64,000 bases of DNA, from contig JAGUCH010000001.1 in NCBI GenBank assembly GCA_019096065.1, positions 4,154,001-4,218,000 on the forward strand. The letters are read 5' to 3'. Source of the DNA: Paracyclopina nana (taxonomy: Eukaryota > Arthropoda > Copepoda > Cyclopoida > Cyclopettidae). Each line of letters starts with the position of its first letter. Within the stretch, counting starts at the first letter, position 1. The position numbers and the translations under genes were made by a program. Shown here one piece after another: positions 46,764-59,593 of the stretch. The notes under the pieces were generated by a model. It was not told the DNA's origin. It saw only the letters and a program-made list of their open reading frames with translations, and did not search any database.

Positions 46764-47213
46764 TCAGTTTTGCACTTTGAGCAACATCATGAGTTGTTGG
46801 CTCAGGGGATCAATAGCAGAGGTCGTTTCATGGGAAGTTTGGCCTTGGATCAAGTCCTCAAAGCTGAGGGCCTGTCTGCAGCTGGGCATCTCGCCTCGAG
46901 TCCAGGTGGTGGGTGGGCGTGGCAAGGAGGTCGGAATGGGCGGCTCAAGACACTTGGGTCCAGCAAAGTTGACGGGGCTGGAGGAGAGCAGCAAACTTTT
47001 GGGCGTCACAGACCTTCTCTTGTTGATGGGCTCGGAGACGCACCTCGGGGCCGCGAGAGGCCTGTTGAGGGGCGTCTTGAATTCGTGCGCGTTGGTTGGC
47101 GAGGGCGTATTTTTGCGGCCATTACCTCTGGGGGGAGTTGAGGCCCCCTTGTGGGGTCTGCTATGATAGAACTGTTGCTTTTTGGACGTCGGAGTCACCA
47201 TGTTGTTGCACAT
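46764..47213 (-). CDS. PNRC-like protein (proline-rich nuclear receptor coactivator family)
   Basis: A single exon of 149 codons from the ATG at 47213. The frame is open upstream to 47243 without an ATG, and CTCAG directly before the start could be a splice acceptor, so a 5' exon is possible. The protein is basic, Pro/Ser/Thr-rich and mostly disordered. The diagnostic segment is NFAGPKCLEPPIPTSLPRPP followed by TTW, matching the vertebrate PNRC1/PNRC2 core (YAGAKFSEPPSPSVLPKPP then SHW). This core contains the Pro-rich stretch that binds DCP1A and the SH3/NR-interaction region. PNRC2 links UPF1 to the decapping enzyme in mRNA decay. The C-terminus (LSQQLMMLLKVQN) holds an LxxLL-like run, also seen in PNRC proteins. 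Identification rests mainly on the short core. Confidence 0.75.
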   Translation of the reverse strand: MCNNMVTPTSKKQQFYHSRPHKGASTPPRGNGRKNTPSPTNAHEFKTPLNRPLAAPRCVSEPINKRRSVTPKSLLLSSSPVNFAGPKCLEPPIPTSLPRPPTTWTRGEMPSCRQALSFEDLIQGQTSHETTSAIDPLSQQLMMLLKVQN

Positions 47214-48820
47214 CTGAGTTGCTTTTTTGGAAGTCGTTGGCAAACATCAAAGGTATACTTGAGGACAAAGAGAAAATTCTTCTTCTGCTTTGTTCAAAAA
47301 TTGCGTCAACCTTGAACGTCGCAGTAGTCGAGTTTTCGATTGCAGATTTTCGCGCTCTGATCGCTCTTCTTGGGATTCAGTGACGATGAAAACGTGGCGA
47401 AGGGTCTGACAATCAAAGAAATCAAGGTTCTACACAATCTTCTTGGGTTGCGACTGCGAATATTCGCAAAGTATCACTGGGTGAAATGACAAAGGTGCGA
47501 TCAAGTCAAAAGCTCGCTTTCATCGGGGACGAGTCTACTAACGCGCTTTGACACTTTACAATTTTGCCAAAAGCGCCATCTACAATTTGACGACAAATTG
47601 GCCAAATTTTTTTCGCAATCAGGCTTACTCGTCTTCTTGAGACCATAAGAAAGGTAAACTATTACAACAAAATTATATCTTTAAGCAAATTCAATATAAT
47701 CAGACATGATTTGGAGTAATCCTAGGCCAGGTGGCGACAGTTCACCTCGACAAAGAAGATTGAACTACGCAATGCTGAAATACATCTTGGCAGTAGACTA
47801 TTGGCCCCTAAGAACAATTCTTAAAGACCACGTAAATAAACTTTAAGGCATTTCTTTTTTCAAAGATATGGTCATAGCTTTGCAAGTGTCTAACAAACAT
47901 GATCATACTAGAACAATGTTAATGTAAGAAAATTTAATAACGTGATGAAAGCTGAGTTGAAAGCAACGAAATCACTAAAATGGTCGATTTTAGCATTTTG
48001 ATCATATAACGAAACTGTCAATTGAGTCATTTTTGTTACGTTGAGTGAAATGGTAACCATTAGGAAAAGCCCATCGGTACAAATATTACAAGTCAATTAT
48101 GGAGAGTTTACGAAACCAGGAAGGTTTGACGAATTTTTCAGACTTCCTAGTACGTCAATTACCATGGGGGCGCAGAGTAGAAGAAGAATAGTTGGAAAAC
48201 TTCTAGCTTTGTTCCGTTAGTGCGCCATAGCAAAAAATACACGACATAACAAGACAGGCGCGCATGGATGATCAGGTGGCCTGCAATGTGACTGAAGTTA
48301 GGCAACGATCCCATTTTCACGAGTTCCCGATGTTGCATTATTTTTCTCGCGAAATGACGTGATCGTGAAATTCAGTAGACAACATATTTCTTCTGCCCAC
48401 GGAGCTAGAATATTTGTTTGCAGAGCTACATTCAGTGCAATTGTGGCATTTCCGTCCAAGATCTGGCAGCCCTGCGCAACTATTCGTCGTCCCGTCCGTC
48501 TGTACTAGTTGGTGTGCGTGAGTGCTAGTGTTGAGCTGCGCAAGCAGCCAAGTCGTCGACGACGTCGTCGTTTTCGCCCTCCTCGTCGCCGTCGTCGATC
48601 TGGCTCTTCAGTCTTATTCTGCTGCTCAGCTGAAAGCTCGTCGTTGCCGTCGTCGAGCATTGACAATTGGGGCCTCACCCTGCGTGAAACGGGCCCGCGG
48701 GACCCTCCGTCTCCCCGTGGTGCCTGAAAGGTGTGCCCCCGGCCAAAGCAACCCAATGCGAAGAGGCGGCCTTTGTTTTTTGACGTCCGACTTCTCTGGT
48801 GAATCATAGTTGAGTTACCG
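47214..48820. other. Divergent upstream region of PNRC-like and RNF38/44-like genes
   Basis: The two genes diverge from this 1.6 kb segment. The right part (about 48480-48820) is GC-richer, with a run of GTC/GAC triplets and several short upstream frames, and probably forms the 5'UTR of the RING gene. Confidence 0.4.
48550..48600. repeat. Imperfect GTC/CGT trinucleotide repeat
   Basis: An interrupted series of GTC, CGT and related triplets lies in the probable 5'UTR of the RING-finger gene. It could form stable secondary structure in the leader. Confidence 0.6.
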
Positions 48821-51800
48821 ATGAAGCTGCCCACGAGTGAAAAGGAAGCCCCTGAGGGGGCTCCGAGTCAGAGCCGCAAGAGGCCTCTCTCGGCCGCGAA
48901 CGGCATTGTGCGGCCTCCCTCCAGGGCGGCCTCCGCCCTCGGCTGGGCCCCGTTGTGCGCCCCCCAAATCGCCATACCGGAAACGAGGCTTCAGTATACT
49001 GCAACTCGACCCCGGAGCCGTTTCAACTCGGTAAGAGAGAAGAGCTCCCTCCTGTTTTAATCATTTAAGAGGGGACTTTGTGAATCGCCGCGGCAGTGCG
49101 GGACTTTCCCCGTGATCCCTCAGTGGAAAGGATGTGAGAGTCCCACCCGAACACGTTTTTTTTCCTCTCGCCACTCCTCTTCGAACGAGGAGCCCTGCAT
49201 CGAAAAGTGTTTTCAAGCCCTGCTTCTAGCAAAATAATAATAATGATATGCTGGGTGTCCAGGAATGCTGCTTCTTGGGGGAGGCTGCATCTGCAGTCCA
49301 TGGGGTCATTGCTTCTCCCCAGCAGCAACAGCAGCAGCTCCAGTCCGCCAAATGTTTTTGCCGACGGTAGTATTCGACGTCGGACGGGAGGGGCGTGCGA
49401 CTGCCAAGTTGAAAGTGCAATGAACCCCTTTATCACCATCCATCGTTCGAATCCACGCAAATCATCTATAACGCCTGTGCGGAACGCGTGAATCGCGAAT
49501 ATTTTTTGAGGCTCATAGCAGCAGTCTTCTTTTCCATACAATAGTAGCATAGCAAAGTATAGTATGCAGCACAAGGTTAGCCAGAGTTGAAGGACGGCCA
49601 AGTGTGTGTCGTGCCTGGAGTTTGACGACCACGCGCTTCCTCTTTGCTCTGCTGCAGTGTGTGCTCACACTCACGCAGATCATCCCGGGTTTATGGCCCA
49701 CGATAAGGCCAGCTCAACATGCCCCTAAAGAAGGCTCCTTCCTCCCCATCTATACGTAATATGCGAAACTGTTAAGCGGATGTCGTGTGCTACTACCATT
49801 GCTGCTACCTTTCCACCTCTGTTGTTGTCTTCAGAACAAAGACCGCATAGCTCACTGTAGTAAAACCGACCGTCGTTCTAGCTCTATAGCCCAGGTAGAA
49901 TAACATCTAGCTCGTCTTCCACGGTCGACTCCCACCACTTTTTTGCTCGTTTTTCGCCGCATCACTTACGTTGAAATGATTTTCAAAGCCCCCATAGCAT
50001 TATGTGCAGCAGCCAGCATTCCGGCCATCTGCTCCAGGCAGCTGCAGCTTGAGGCGCATCATGCACTACCCCTTGACTATCTTGGCCAACTTTCTCCCAT
50101 GCGCAACAACCCCCAGAACAACGCACAAAACCGTTATACTACTCTGTTGGCGAGCCGCGGCTGCCAAGGCACAGTCTAGGTCCGACCTGCTATTGACACA
50201 TGCTTTTCATGATTTCAGAGGTGCAGCCCTCCGGCATTGGTGCTAAGCCTGAGTCCGGGGCTGGGTCCTGACGGGCTTCCCTCGCCCGGTGGTTATTTCC
50301 CACACTCGACAAATGGCATGTCTAGCCACACCATGAGCGTGTCCCCGGCTACAGCTGTGAGCTTCGGCCCATCAACCACCAGCTGCATCATCAACCCATC
50401 CCAGGGTGCGCAAAATTCCCACAGAAGTTCGCCCTGCAACGAACTTTTGGCTGCTATGAGATCCTCCGCGACCAACGGTGAGCATAAATTACCACAGTCC
50501 TTTTTAAAAGCTGAATGACGACGGTCGTTGTTGCAGACCTTCCCGGCCTTTTATCGCCACGACTGAGAGCATCCATGACAGATGAGCCTTACATCAAGCG
50601 GGAGCTCGAGAGCCCCACGCCCAAGAGACCGAGGCTGTCCTCGCAGGACATGTACGACCTCATGCACCAGTATAGCCCGCCCTCAGCCCTCAACAATGGG
50701 CCCAACAGCAGCAACGCCAACACCAACTTGAGGCGAAGGCAGCCCAGTGTGTTCAACAACCGTTGGCCCAACGAGAGGTCGCCGAGGTCTCCAGCCTCGA
50801 GGCGCAGTCCCTTCCCCCCTGGCAACCACTTGAGGCGCAGCCCGCACCATCTGCGGAGAAGCAACCGCCATAGAGACAGGCAGTGGCAGAACCAAGACCG
50901 CGCCGAGCTCGAGGTAACAACGAAGCCCCTATAAATTCCCCTAGAGAGAGCGCAGAGAGGGGGGACCCTTAAAGTCTTGGGGAGCAATCAAAAGGAAAGC
51001 TCCCCCCCTACTACAAAGAGTAGTAGTACGTGGCAGCCATCCTCTTTTTTTTCTTTCTTCCCTCGTTTTGGCACCTATCAAATATTGTGGCTCCTTGCTA
51101 TAAAGCAGACAGTCATTATCGTGTCTGGGAAGAAAGTCAATCCTTCCTTTGCCTTTTCGCTGCGGGCAGAAGTAAAAGATGGTGCATAGTAGAGATGCAG
51201 CTAGCCAAGTATTTGTTGAATTTACGCGCGCTTATTTGCATAGGAGACTTCTTCCTCTTGATGGTGCCTGTGGCTAGAATCTCGTGAGTCACCATCATCA
51301 CATCCTCCTCCTCATCTACTTCTTCTGCTTCTTCTTGGAGAGCTTGTCGTCCCAAGCTGCAGACGCGCGTAGTCGCGGCAGCGGCATTTGCTGCTGCTTT
51401 CTCGCTTTCTCGAGGGGAGAGTATGGCTTCACTTGCCATGCAGGTACAGCCTGCTCTCTCCTCCTCGAGCTAAACCCCTCCTCCCAGTTGTAGGCGAGTC
51501 AATACACAGTACTCATGCAAACATTGCCCGAGACGATAATATTCCCCCGAAATTCAATGTGCTGACAATCATAGAAAGTTTGCCGTGGTCATCACAACTG
51601 TCGTGTGCAGCCATGCTCGTTTGCGTGAATTTTTCAGTACCTGTAAGTTACTACTTTCATGCTGGCCTATTTAGCTTTGTTTCTTTCGTGTACTTCTGCC
51701 CTACGTATCTATTAGAGGCAAAAAATGAGCGCCTTTGTTCGTTTTTTGTTCCAGGTGCCTATGCCGTTTCCCTTGGCAATGGCTGCCAATGGCATGGCCG

Positions 51801-53263
51801 CAAACGGAAACGTGGTCATCCTGCCCCCTGGGGCCCCTCCTGGTCCACATCACAACCAGGCCGCCGCCCCTCAGACCCAACCTACTGCTCAATATGTTGC
51901 ACAATTCAGCCAGCATAATCACCAACCCTGTCAACAGTTCCAACCATTCCCCAACAACTCCGGCCATCAGAATCGAAGACCTACTGTTAGCGTCTCCCAG
52001 CAGCAGCCTCAACATCATCAGCAACAGCAGCAACAACAACAACAGTTTTTCGGAGGGCTGCAGGCAGCTTCTCATTTTCCCTGCGGTGGCCTCGGCCTCC
52101 AAGGCTCTGGCGCTTACAGCCCTTTTGGCCCTCACCAGTTACAAAATCTGAATTTCATGGGCTCAAGAGCCCCTCCCGGTTTTACTACCCCTACCTCAAT
52201 GGCTCATCAGGTTCAGCAGCAGCAGCAGCAGCAGGGTCGCAATGCTGTGGCTACGGCGGCCGCAGCCGCTGCAGCAGCAGCAGCAGCCGCGGCCGCTGCT
52301 GCAATGCAGGACACCCCACACCTTTTCCACCTGCAAATGCACCACCACCAACAGCAACAGCAGCAGCAGCACCACCATCTTCACTCTCATCATCACTTGG
52401 CGGCATCAACGGCGGTCACAGCTCCGTTTGCTAACTTGCATCAGTCCCAAATTCCCCTTTTGGGCCTTCCAATGGACGGCTATCAGCAATCCGATCCCAA
52501 CATCAGAAATAGGCTGAGGAATCCTAGCAACAACATGGGTGGCAGGCGGCCGGGGCACCAGGGAATGCCTCACCAGCATCAACACCATCGTCCACATCAT
52601 CACAGCCACCAGCGCAGACCGAGCCCCCCTGCGTCAGCCGGCGTTCCACCTCCTCCTGCTCAGCAGAGCTCTGCATCGGCCTCGCTGCCAGGCCTGCCCC
52701 CAGGCTTGGCCAATGCTTCGTATGCCAGCATGTACCCTCCGGGCTTCTTCCCCGCTTTGCTAGCCCTGTTGTCCAACATGCCGTTGCAGCAAGACGCGAC
52801 CGAGCCTGAGAACTACGAGGCTCTTCTCAATCTAGCTGAAAGGTTGGGCGAGGTAAAGCCCAAGGGGCTGGCCAAGTCGGAAATCGAAATGCTCCCAACT
52901 TACAGGTATCACAAACAAGCCTCTTCTTGTGAGCTCGTGATCTAACTAGATTCGTTCTGCGCAGGTATACTGGTGACTGCTCCGAAAATGACCAGACAAC
53001 GTGCGTGGTCTGTATGTGTGACTTTGAGGTGAGGCAGAGCCTTCGCATTCTCCCTTGCAGCCACGAATTTCACTCAAAGTGCATCGACAAGTGGCTGAAG
53101 GTACGTTTCTTTGCCAGCAGCGAAAAGCTTTCTCCTTCACTTCAGTTTTTCCCCCTTTCAGTCCAACCGAACATGCCCCATATGCCGTGGAGATGCAGCC
53201 TCATACTTCAACGGAATGTCCTCAACGACGGGGGCCTCGTCCGCCATTGCAGCCTCTGAGTAA
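48821..53263 (+). CDS. RING-H2 E3 ubiquitin ligase, RNF38/RNF44 family
   Basis: Six exons (48821-49030, 50219-50477, 50537-50913, 51755-52905, 52965-53100, 53162-53263) join in phases 0, 1, 0, 2 and 0 to 744 aa. The N-terminal half is disordered, with SPTPKRPRL and Arg-rich segments that match the arrangement of vertebrate RNF38. Exon 4 encodes polyQ, polyA (about 17 residues) and His/Gln-rich tracts. The family signature [20 protein letters not shown] precedes the RING. The RING-H2 at about 676-720 has all eight zinc ligands ([26 protein letters not shown]) and is split by an intron after DKWLK. The vertebrate proteins are nuclear or cytosolic E3 ligases (RNF38 ubiquitinates p53). Exon 1 starts at the ATG at 48821; introns of 1.2 and 0.84 kb follow exons 1 and 3. 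Confidence 0.95.
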
Positions 53264-55407
53264 TGTCGAAACTTCTGCTGTCGGTGCCCTAGTCATTATG
53301 ACTAATATTCTACCTTCTCAATTGCCTCCTCATGTACTAGAAACGTTTGATTTTCGCAAGTTAGCAATGCAAAAATCATTGATGATCATCCCTACATAGG
53401 CTGAAAGCGTTGATGCAAATGCAGCAGCTCGATCGAGGGCATTATTTCGACGTCGCATCCTGACTGAAAATATCATCTGATTTTACGTCGCTCGTGTGAT
53501 AATTATTTAATTTCTAGCTTAGTTAATTACGCCTCCCCTGCTTCAGCTACAGATTACCTGAGACTGGTTTGCAGCAACTGCTCGCTTCTAGTAGACATTG
53601 TTATTCAAATTAACCCCCACACAAACAAGATCGGTCAAATACCACTTCTTCATCTGCTGAATTTTAGTGATATTTTGTACAGCAACCTCTCTTGCTTAAT
53701 CTGCCATACGCGTTAAGCCCCAATCACAATTAGCGTTAAATATAATGTGTTGCTACATAACAGTAAGTTTCTGTGCTTCCTCTTCTAATTACGATATAGT
53801 TCGAGCATACGTTGAGTCTTAGAAAAATTTGTTCAGTGTTTATCTTAGGCCTTGATTGAAATACTTTTAGCAACACTTTTTTAATGAGCATTATTGCCCT
53901 CCCCCCATCAAAAAATAGAGCACCGCAGAGCCGTGTATTGAATTCGCATTTAGACTAATCTTATCAGCAACTGATGTGCCCTTATATTTTGAAGAAAAAG
54001 AGAAAGCTGCTTTCAAGTTGTCATCAATTATGGAATCGCCGCCGCAAATTTTTAGCAACAACCACCACATACTGTCTGCATGCAGATCCTGTTTGTCAGG
54101 GCCATTCTCAGTGACTGAAAATGATCTTTTATTAATAATGCTACTACTACTGTTGTGCCTGTTCCTATATATCACCTCCTACCGCTACTACTACTACAGC
54201 AAGATCAAATACACACTTTGTTCAGATCATCCAACAATTTGACCAAAGATTTTCAATGTATTGCAACAACAATTGCTATTATCTTTATTATTGATTGTCA
54301 ATTTTCCCTTCGATAAGTGTGTGCTTTTCCTCGACAACTTATGCTAAAACCATCAATGTTTGCATTACAATGATGCTGAAATATACTGTTAGGATCACTT
54401 TTTTATCTCAAACAAAGCTCCGTTTTTCCAGCCTCGTGACGACAGCCTTGGCATTCCAGCTGCTTTCACCTTTTCAAGATGGAAGCCATTATATGCAAAT
54501 GCTACGTTACCAAATGATGACATTTGGATGCTCGCACACTTTTTTAATGGGAAGAAAAATGCCCACGCATACAATTGTTCGGTGATTGCCTTGCACTATT
54601 CAGTAGAGAACGCTAAAATCAGCCTGTTATTTGATCAACAAACCAGAGCAGACGAAGGTAGGACCTGTCAGCTACCCCCTTAATCCTTAAATGTTCAACG
54701 ATGCGAGCAATATCGCGTCGTTATGACATTAGTCATTCACGGAATCGGCCTTGGAAAGGAAAAATTATTTATCACCATCATCAGTGCATGAGAAAAGGGT
54801 CCCATTTCTGCATTCTTGCACCTTTTTCTCAAATTTGTTAAACCGAACGAATTAATGTGAAATTGGCCAATCTATTTCAAGGCAAATCAGCTAAAGTGAC
54901 TCTATAGATTTTATCTGAGATGTGGATGAAGTAAAAAAAGGTTTCTATGTAGAATTGCAGTCATTTTAATCCTATACATAACAGTTGTTCCATTTATAGC
55001 TGCTGCCAGCAAAGCACAATTGTCCATCCTGTGAATAATTGGAAAAATTGTATTTTAATTGCGCAAGCTATTATGCGCTCTCCTAGATGCTATGTTCAAC
55101 CAGTTAGTTAAACAAATTTCCTCGAGCACTGCGTGCATAAAAATAGTGCAATTCTTCATAGAAGAATCCATTGCCATAGATGCCTCCCACTTTACCGTCG
55201 CACTTGCCTGTCCTGGGAAAACTTGGTATATCTGGCTTTGGCCTGCACTACGGTTCAATTGTGTGCATCTATCCATGAATTGGACAGATTTTTCGCGAGC
55301 AGGGATTAATTTAGTTTGATGGAAGCCTCCGTTCAGGAGGTTAGCCATTAGCCGCGACAAGTATGCTATACAAAGGTGCAACAAATTAATAGATTTACGC
55401 CCAGAAA
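53264..55407. other. 3'UTR and intergenic region, no gene recognised
   Basis: The first part is probably the 3'UTR of the RING-finger gene. One frame at 53976-54242 contains a hydrophobic stretch, but it lacks other support. A TATA-like CTATACAAAG lies near 55365, ahead of the cuticle-type gene. Confidence 0.4.
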
Positions 55408-58400
55408 ATGTTGCTCGTCATTTTTTCGACTCTACTTGCCAATTCTGCCCTCATCCAGTCGAGAGCTCAGAAAACACTGGATAGTCCATATCGGTATTCG
55501 GATTATTACCAGCGACAAAACGACAAATTTCTCTACTCGAATTCTGAGGTATGACATTATTCGTATTATCAATTGGTAAGCATATTTACTTTAAACCGAA
55601 CAAAGATAACTTTTCACATGATGCTCGTCAATTCACACAATTCAAATAAATTCACCTTTCACTTTTCTTATGCTTAGAGCTGATCTCTAAATCTGCATCC
55701 TATTACACGAGAAATGAACAATAGCCACGTTCAAATACAGCACAATCTCACAAAATCTGTATTTGCAGAGCAAAGAAAACCATTAATGCGCGCGTTATAG
55801 TAAGTTGCGCATGTTTAGTGCGACAAACAACACGCAATTATCTGAATAACACCATTCGATATTTCATTTTGCCCGTATCAGGAGGAATTCCGTACTTTAA
55901 AACTGTAATCATTGAAAAGCTTTGGTCAATCTCTGTGCCAAATCCAATCCATCATGCATATCGTGGTTAAAAGGCATCATTACCGATGTTTTGAGGACAG
56001 TCCACATAATAGTAGGATATGGCGCGAGAATTGCAATTTTTAATCGCTTAACCTTAATTTTTGCACGTTTTCCACCAATTACCAGCAATGATACGAGGAT
56101 CGACGGCCAACTGGCTAATTGATGAAGTGTTATTTCGCTTTTTGTTCCATTTGTGATTCAAGGGCAAATTTGCGGATGTATTATTGACACATGCTTTTCC
56201 AGGGTCATTTCTACCATAACCGTCAAGAGGATGGCCGATCTGCTTTCCAGTTGACCGAGGAGACTGCCCCCAATGGCGTGACACATGGGGGATATGGTTA
56301 CGTTGATCCCGAGGGCCAGCTCATCTACGTAGAGTATGAAAAAGACTTTGATGGTCACGTGTAAGTCTCGATGGTTGAGCTTTAGCACCAAAATACACCA
56401 AAATAACTGCTTGTTTCCAAGGTCGAAAACCGACACCAAAGTGGTGCCAGAGTACGAGAAATCTTCCTTCAACGAGGTTCACGTTGAAGAAGCCCCTCAT
56501 CAACACCAGGAGAAACAAAGACCTGGTCGAGGTATCGAAGCAAGAGAAGTGCCAATCATTGAGTACGGCTTTCTGCCCATTCAGGGCGAGCCCAATCTAT
56601 TCTATAAAGAGTACTTTGTGCGAACCCCCTCAGGAAAGGCTAAGCCTTTGAACGAACCACCTCCACCCCATGATGACTTTTTGAACTCGTATGGCCCACC
56701 ATACGATGACGAAGATGTCATTAACAATCACGTTGCTGCTGTTTACGACTACAGCAGCCCTCCGATAAACCATCCTCCTCCACCAAGCAACTACGACGCC
56801 CCCAAACCATCTTTTGAGTACCAGCCACACCATGAGAGTGCAGATGAGTACTCCTATGAAGATTATGACGTTCCAGAATATTCTTATTCTGGATATGAGG
56901 CTCCCAAGATCCCATCAAATGGCCACGCCACAGGAGATGCATATGGTGCTCCTCCACCTCCTAAATCCTCATACGAGGCTCCTTTGCAGCAATATGGTGT
57001 CAATTATGAGCCACCTGAAAGCAACTACCTGAGCCCCGTGGAAGACTACAGCCCCCCGCCACCGCCTCTTCCATCAACTTCCAAGGCTCCCAAATCACAC
57101 CACACGCCATTGAAAGGACACATTGTAGAGGAACACGGCAAATTTGAGCTGCAGAAAATCACACCCACCCCAGGCACAGCTGGCTACCAGCAATTTGTTA
57201 TACACGGCGTAGATACATTTTACGAGATTCCAAACGGCGACGGAAGCAGCAAGAAGCAGCATCACAATGGCGCCGCCGGAAACGGAAACAAGAACAAAGG
57301 AATTGAGGACGACGCTATAGCTGAAGAAATTGATCAGCAAGCCATTTGGAGAGAAAATGTGGAGCCACCGCTTCATTACAATCCTTCACCTGCTGCAATA
57401 AACGATATCAAGCATCACGGTCCAGATCCGCCAAGAGAAAATCCACCCGTGAACACTAATCACTATCACGCCTTGCACAATGATGGCGATAAATTTGCCC
57501 AGCCAATTTACAGAGAAGTCCATACTCATCAAAAATCGACTGCAAAGCCTCCAAGATCAGGCCTTGCCACGCTAACAATTTCGCCTGCAATCGCCCGTGA
57601 AAACTCGGAATTATTTGGCAGGTTCCAGGTCAGCAACTCGGTGGCCTCTGATGAATTTCGTCAGCATCACTTGCATCAACGTCCAACCACAACTCTACCA
57701 CCGTTAGTGATTTCAGCTTTGCCAAAGGTGTTTCAATACAGCACCGCTCTGCGCCCCAAGTACACGCAGAGGCCATTCTTGTCCTCCACGTCCCCCGCTA
57801 CGTTTTTAGTCAACCCTACTACAACTGTGTCAACGTTGAGGCCAGTGATAAGGACCACGGAGCCAACAAAGGTCACAGTAACCACGGTCGAGCCAGATGA
57901 GGTCCACGTGACCATTTCCAGCCACGGCGATGACGACCGACGATTGTACCCCCTCCCACCCATGCCCACCTATGCCGAGGAAGATATTTATCACACCCCT
58001 GTGGCTGCCAGTTCTTCTCCTAGGGGAAATCGATTGCCTGCACGAATCAAGGCACCTTCCTCGGATTTTGCTACAAAGCCTCCATTCCTGCGAGAAAATC
58101 TGTCACAAATTCCTAATCCTTCTTCGACTTTTGCCACTTCAGCACCTCCAACGCCCAGCAACTTGGAAGTTGTGAACAATATTCGAGAGTTGGTCGAGAA
58201 CTCCTTGAGTGGCTCAGACCACTTTGTTCACCCTCAATTAGTGAGGGAACTGCCGAGATGCACCACATGCGTGAGCCAACTCAAAAGCCCCATCAGCCCG
58301 CCCAAGAGCAAGCCCTACACACCCAGTGCACCATACCCAAGGACTGAGGCAGAAGTGTACGACCTGCCGCCGAGGCCAAACATTAATCACTTGCCTCCGC

Positions 58401-58702
58401 GCCTCACGAGGCCTTTCCGATCCACCCCAGGCAGCAGCAAGGGATTTGAGAGTTCTGTGCACAAACGACAGATCGATAGCAGCAAGCCAATCCCCTTTGA
58501 CAAGCCCTATGCAATAACGCTAAAAGTTGAGGACTCGTTCCAGGGTACGAGAAAACTGCACGACTTTGGAGTGTACACGCAGCCTCAAGCGGAGGCTCGG
58601 GCATTTGATAGTCAGGCTTCCGGATCTTCATATTACCACGACTCGGATGAGCAGAGTCTCATAGCCGCCGCCGCTCAATACGCCTTTGAGAGAGTTAAAT
58701 GA
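55408..58702 (+). CDS. Cuticle-type secreted protein with RR-like domain and long Pro-rich tail
   Basis: Three exons (55408-55548, 56203-56360, 56422-58702) join in phases 0 and 2 to 859 aa. Residues 1-19 are a signal peptide (LLVIFSTLLANSALIQS). Exon 2 (residues about 48-100) resembles a Rebers-Riddiford chitin-binding domain: FYHNRQEDGRSAF, THGGYGYVDPEGQ, IYVEYEKDFDG, with aromatic and Gly spacing of CPR proteins. Exon 3 is a single 760-codon exon rich in Pro, Tyr, Ser, Thr and His (YGPPYDDED, SYEAPLQQYG, DYSPPPPPLP), resembling extracellular matrix or cuticle linkers. Only a few Cys occur, including a CTTC pair. The protein is probably secreted by epidermal cells into the cuticle. The RR match is a relaxed version of the consensus, so the exact CPR class is not assigned. 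The C-terminus (YYHDSDEQSLIAAAAQYAFERVK) may form a short helix. Confidence 0.82.
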
Positions 58703-59593
58703 TGTAGTAGTTGTATATTATTATATTTCGCCAATTGCATATATCATGTGTGATGGGTATACTCTACGCGACGTCAACGTAATGATTGGATATATAGTAT
58801 GGATATCAATGGAGGAGGATGCTATATAAAGTAGCCGGTATTGCTGAAAAAACGATGGGCATCGCGGCCAAATGAGAGGGTGCGTGCAGAATTTGCAGTT
58901 TTGAAAAATGGCTGGCAGTTAATGTAATGTAAAAGGAGATTTCGTTAGCTAATAATTGTAAAGTGTTCTTCATCTATGCATCAATTTCACGAATTTGTTG
59001 TTGTAGCAGTAGTATTCTTGTATGAGCAGCTTTTCCATAATTTCTCTCTCTCTCGATCATCATCACATGCACGAGTAAAACTGATTCTCTTCTTGGTCTA
59101 GTTTCACTAGAATAGTTTGTTTTCACCACCAGGATCATCAAAAGAAAAGAAAGGGGGGGTTGCTTGAAGCATGGAAACGTCTCGCGTGGTAGTTATTATG
59201 CGGAGCTAAAAGACTACTTTTAAAATCGGCGTTTGCGAAATTCGGTCGCGGGTTGCAGGGGAGCAAGGAGGGTCTTCAAAAGTCTACACTCGTTTGAGCT
59301 TTTTATCATCATACGATGATGATCTACTGCGACATCGTAATGGTGGTACCCAAATCATCAGTCATTATAGCTGGGTAATTATTTTGACGCGCGGAGGCAA
59401 AAACTTTGAGGCGCCACCCACCTTGCAGAAGTAGTGAATACGTATATGATGAGGAGTCGTGGGCTGTTGGTGAGAAAGGAGGGAAAATCACCAAAGAGTC
59501 GAATCTTGCAAACTGCTCGAGTGCGTTGTAGATTGATAGGAACTTTCTTGAAGTAATCCAGTTTTAGCGCGACTGCATGCTCTTGCGGTCTCT
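58703..59593. other. 3'UTR and intergenic region between convergent genes
   Basis: This lies between the 3' ends of the cuticle-type (+) and epimerase (-) genes. A TATA-like TATATAAA near 58823 has no gene downstream of it on that strand. No coding segment is visible. Confidence 0.4.

Noticed and set aside
53976-54242. Open frame with a hydrophobic stretch after the RING-finger gene
   Set aside because: It lies in the probable 3'UTR, has AT-rich composition, and the hydrophobic run comes from repeated CTA/CTG triplets.
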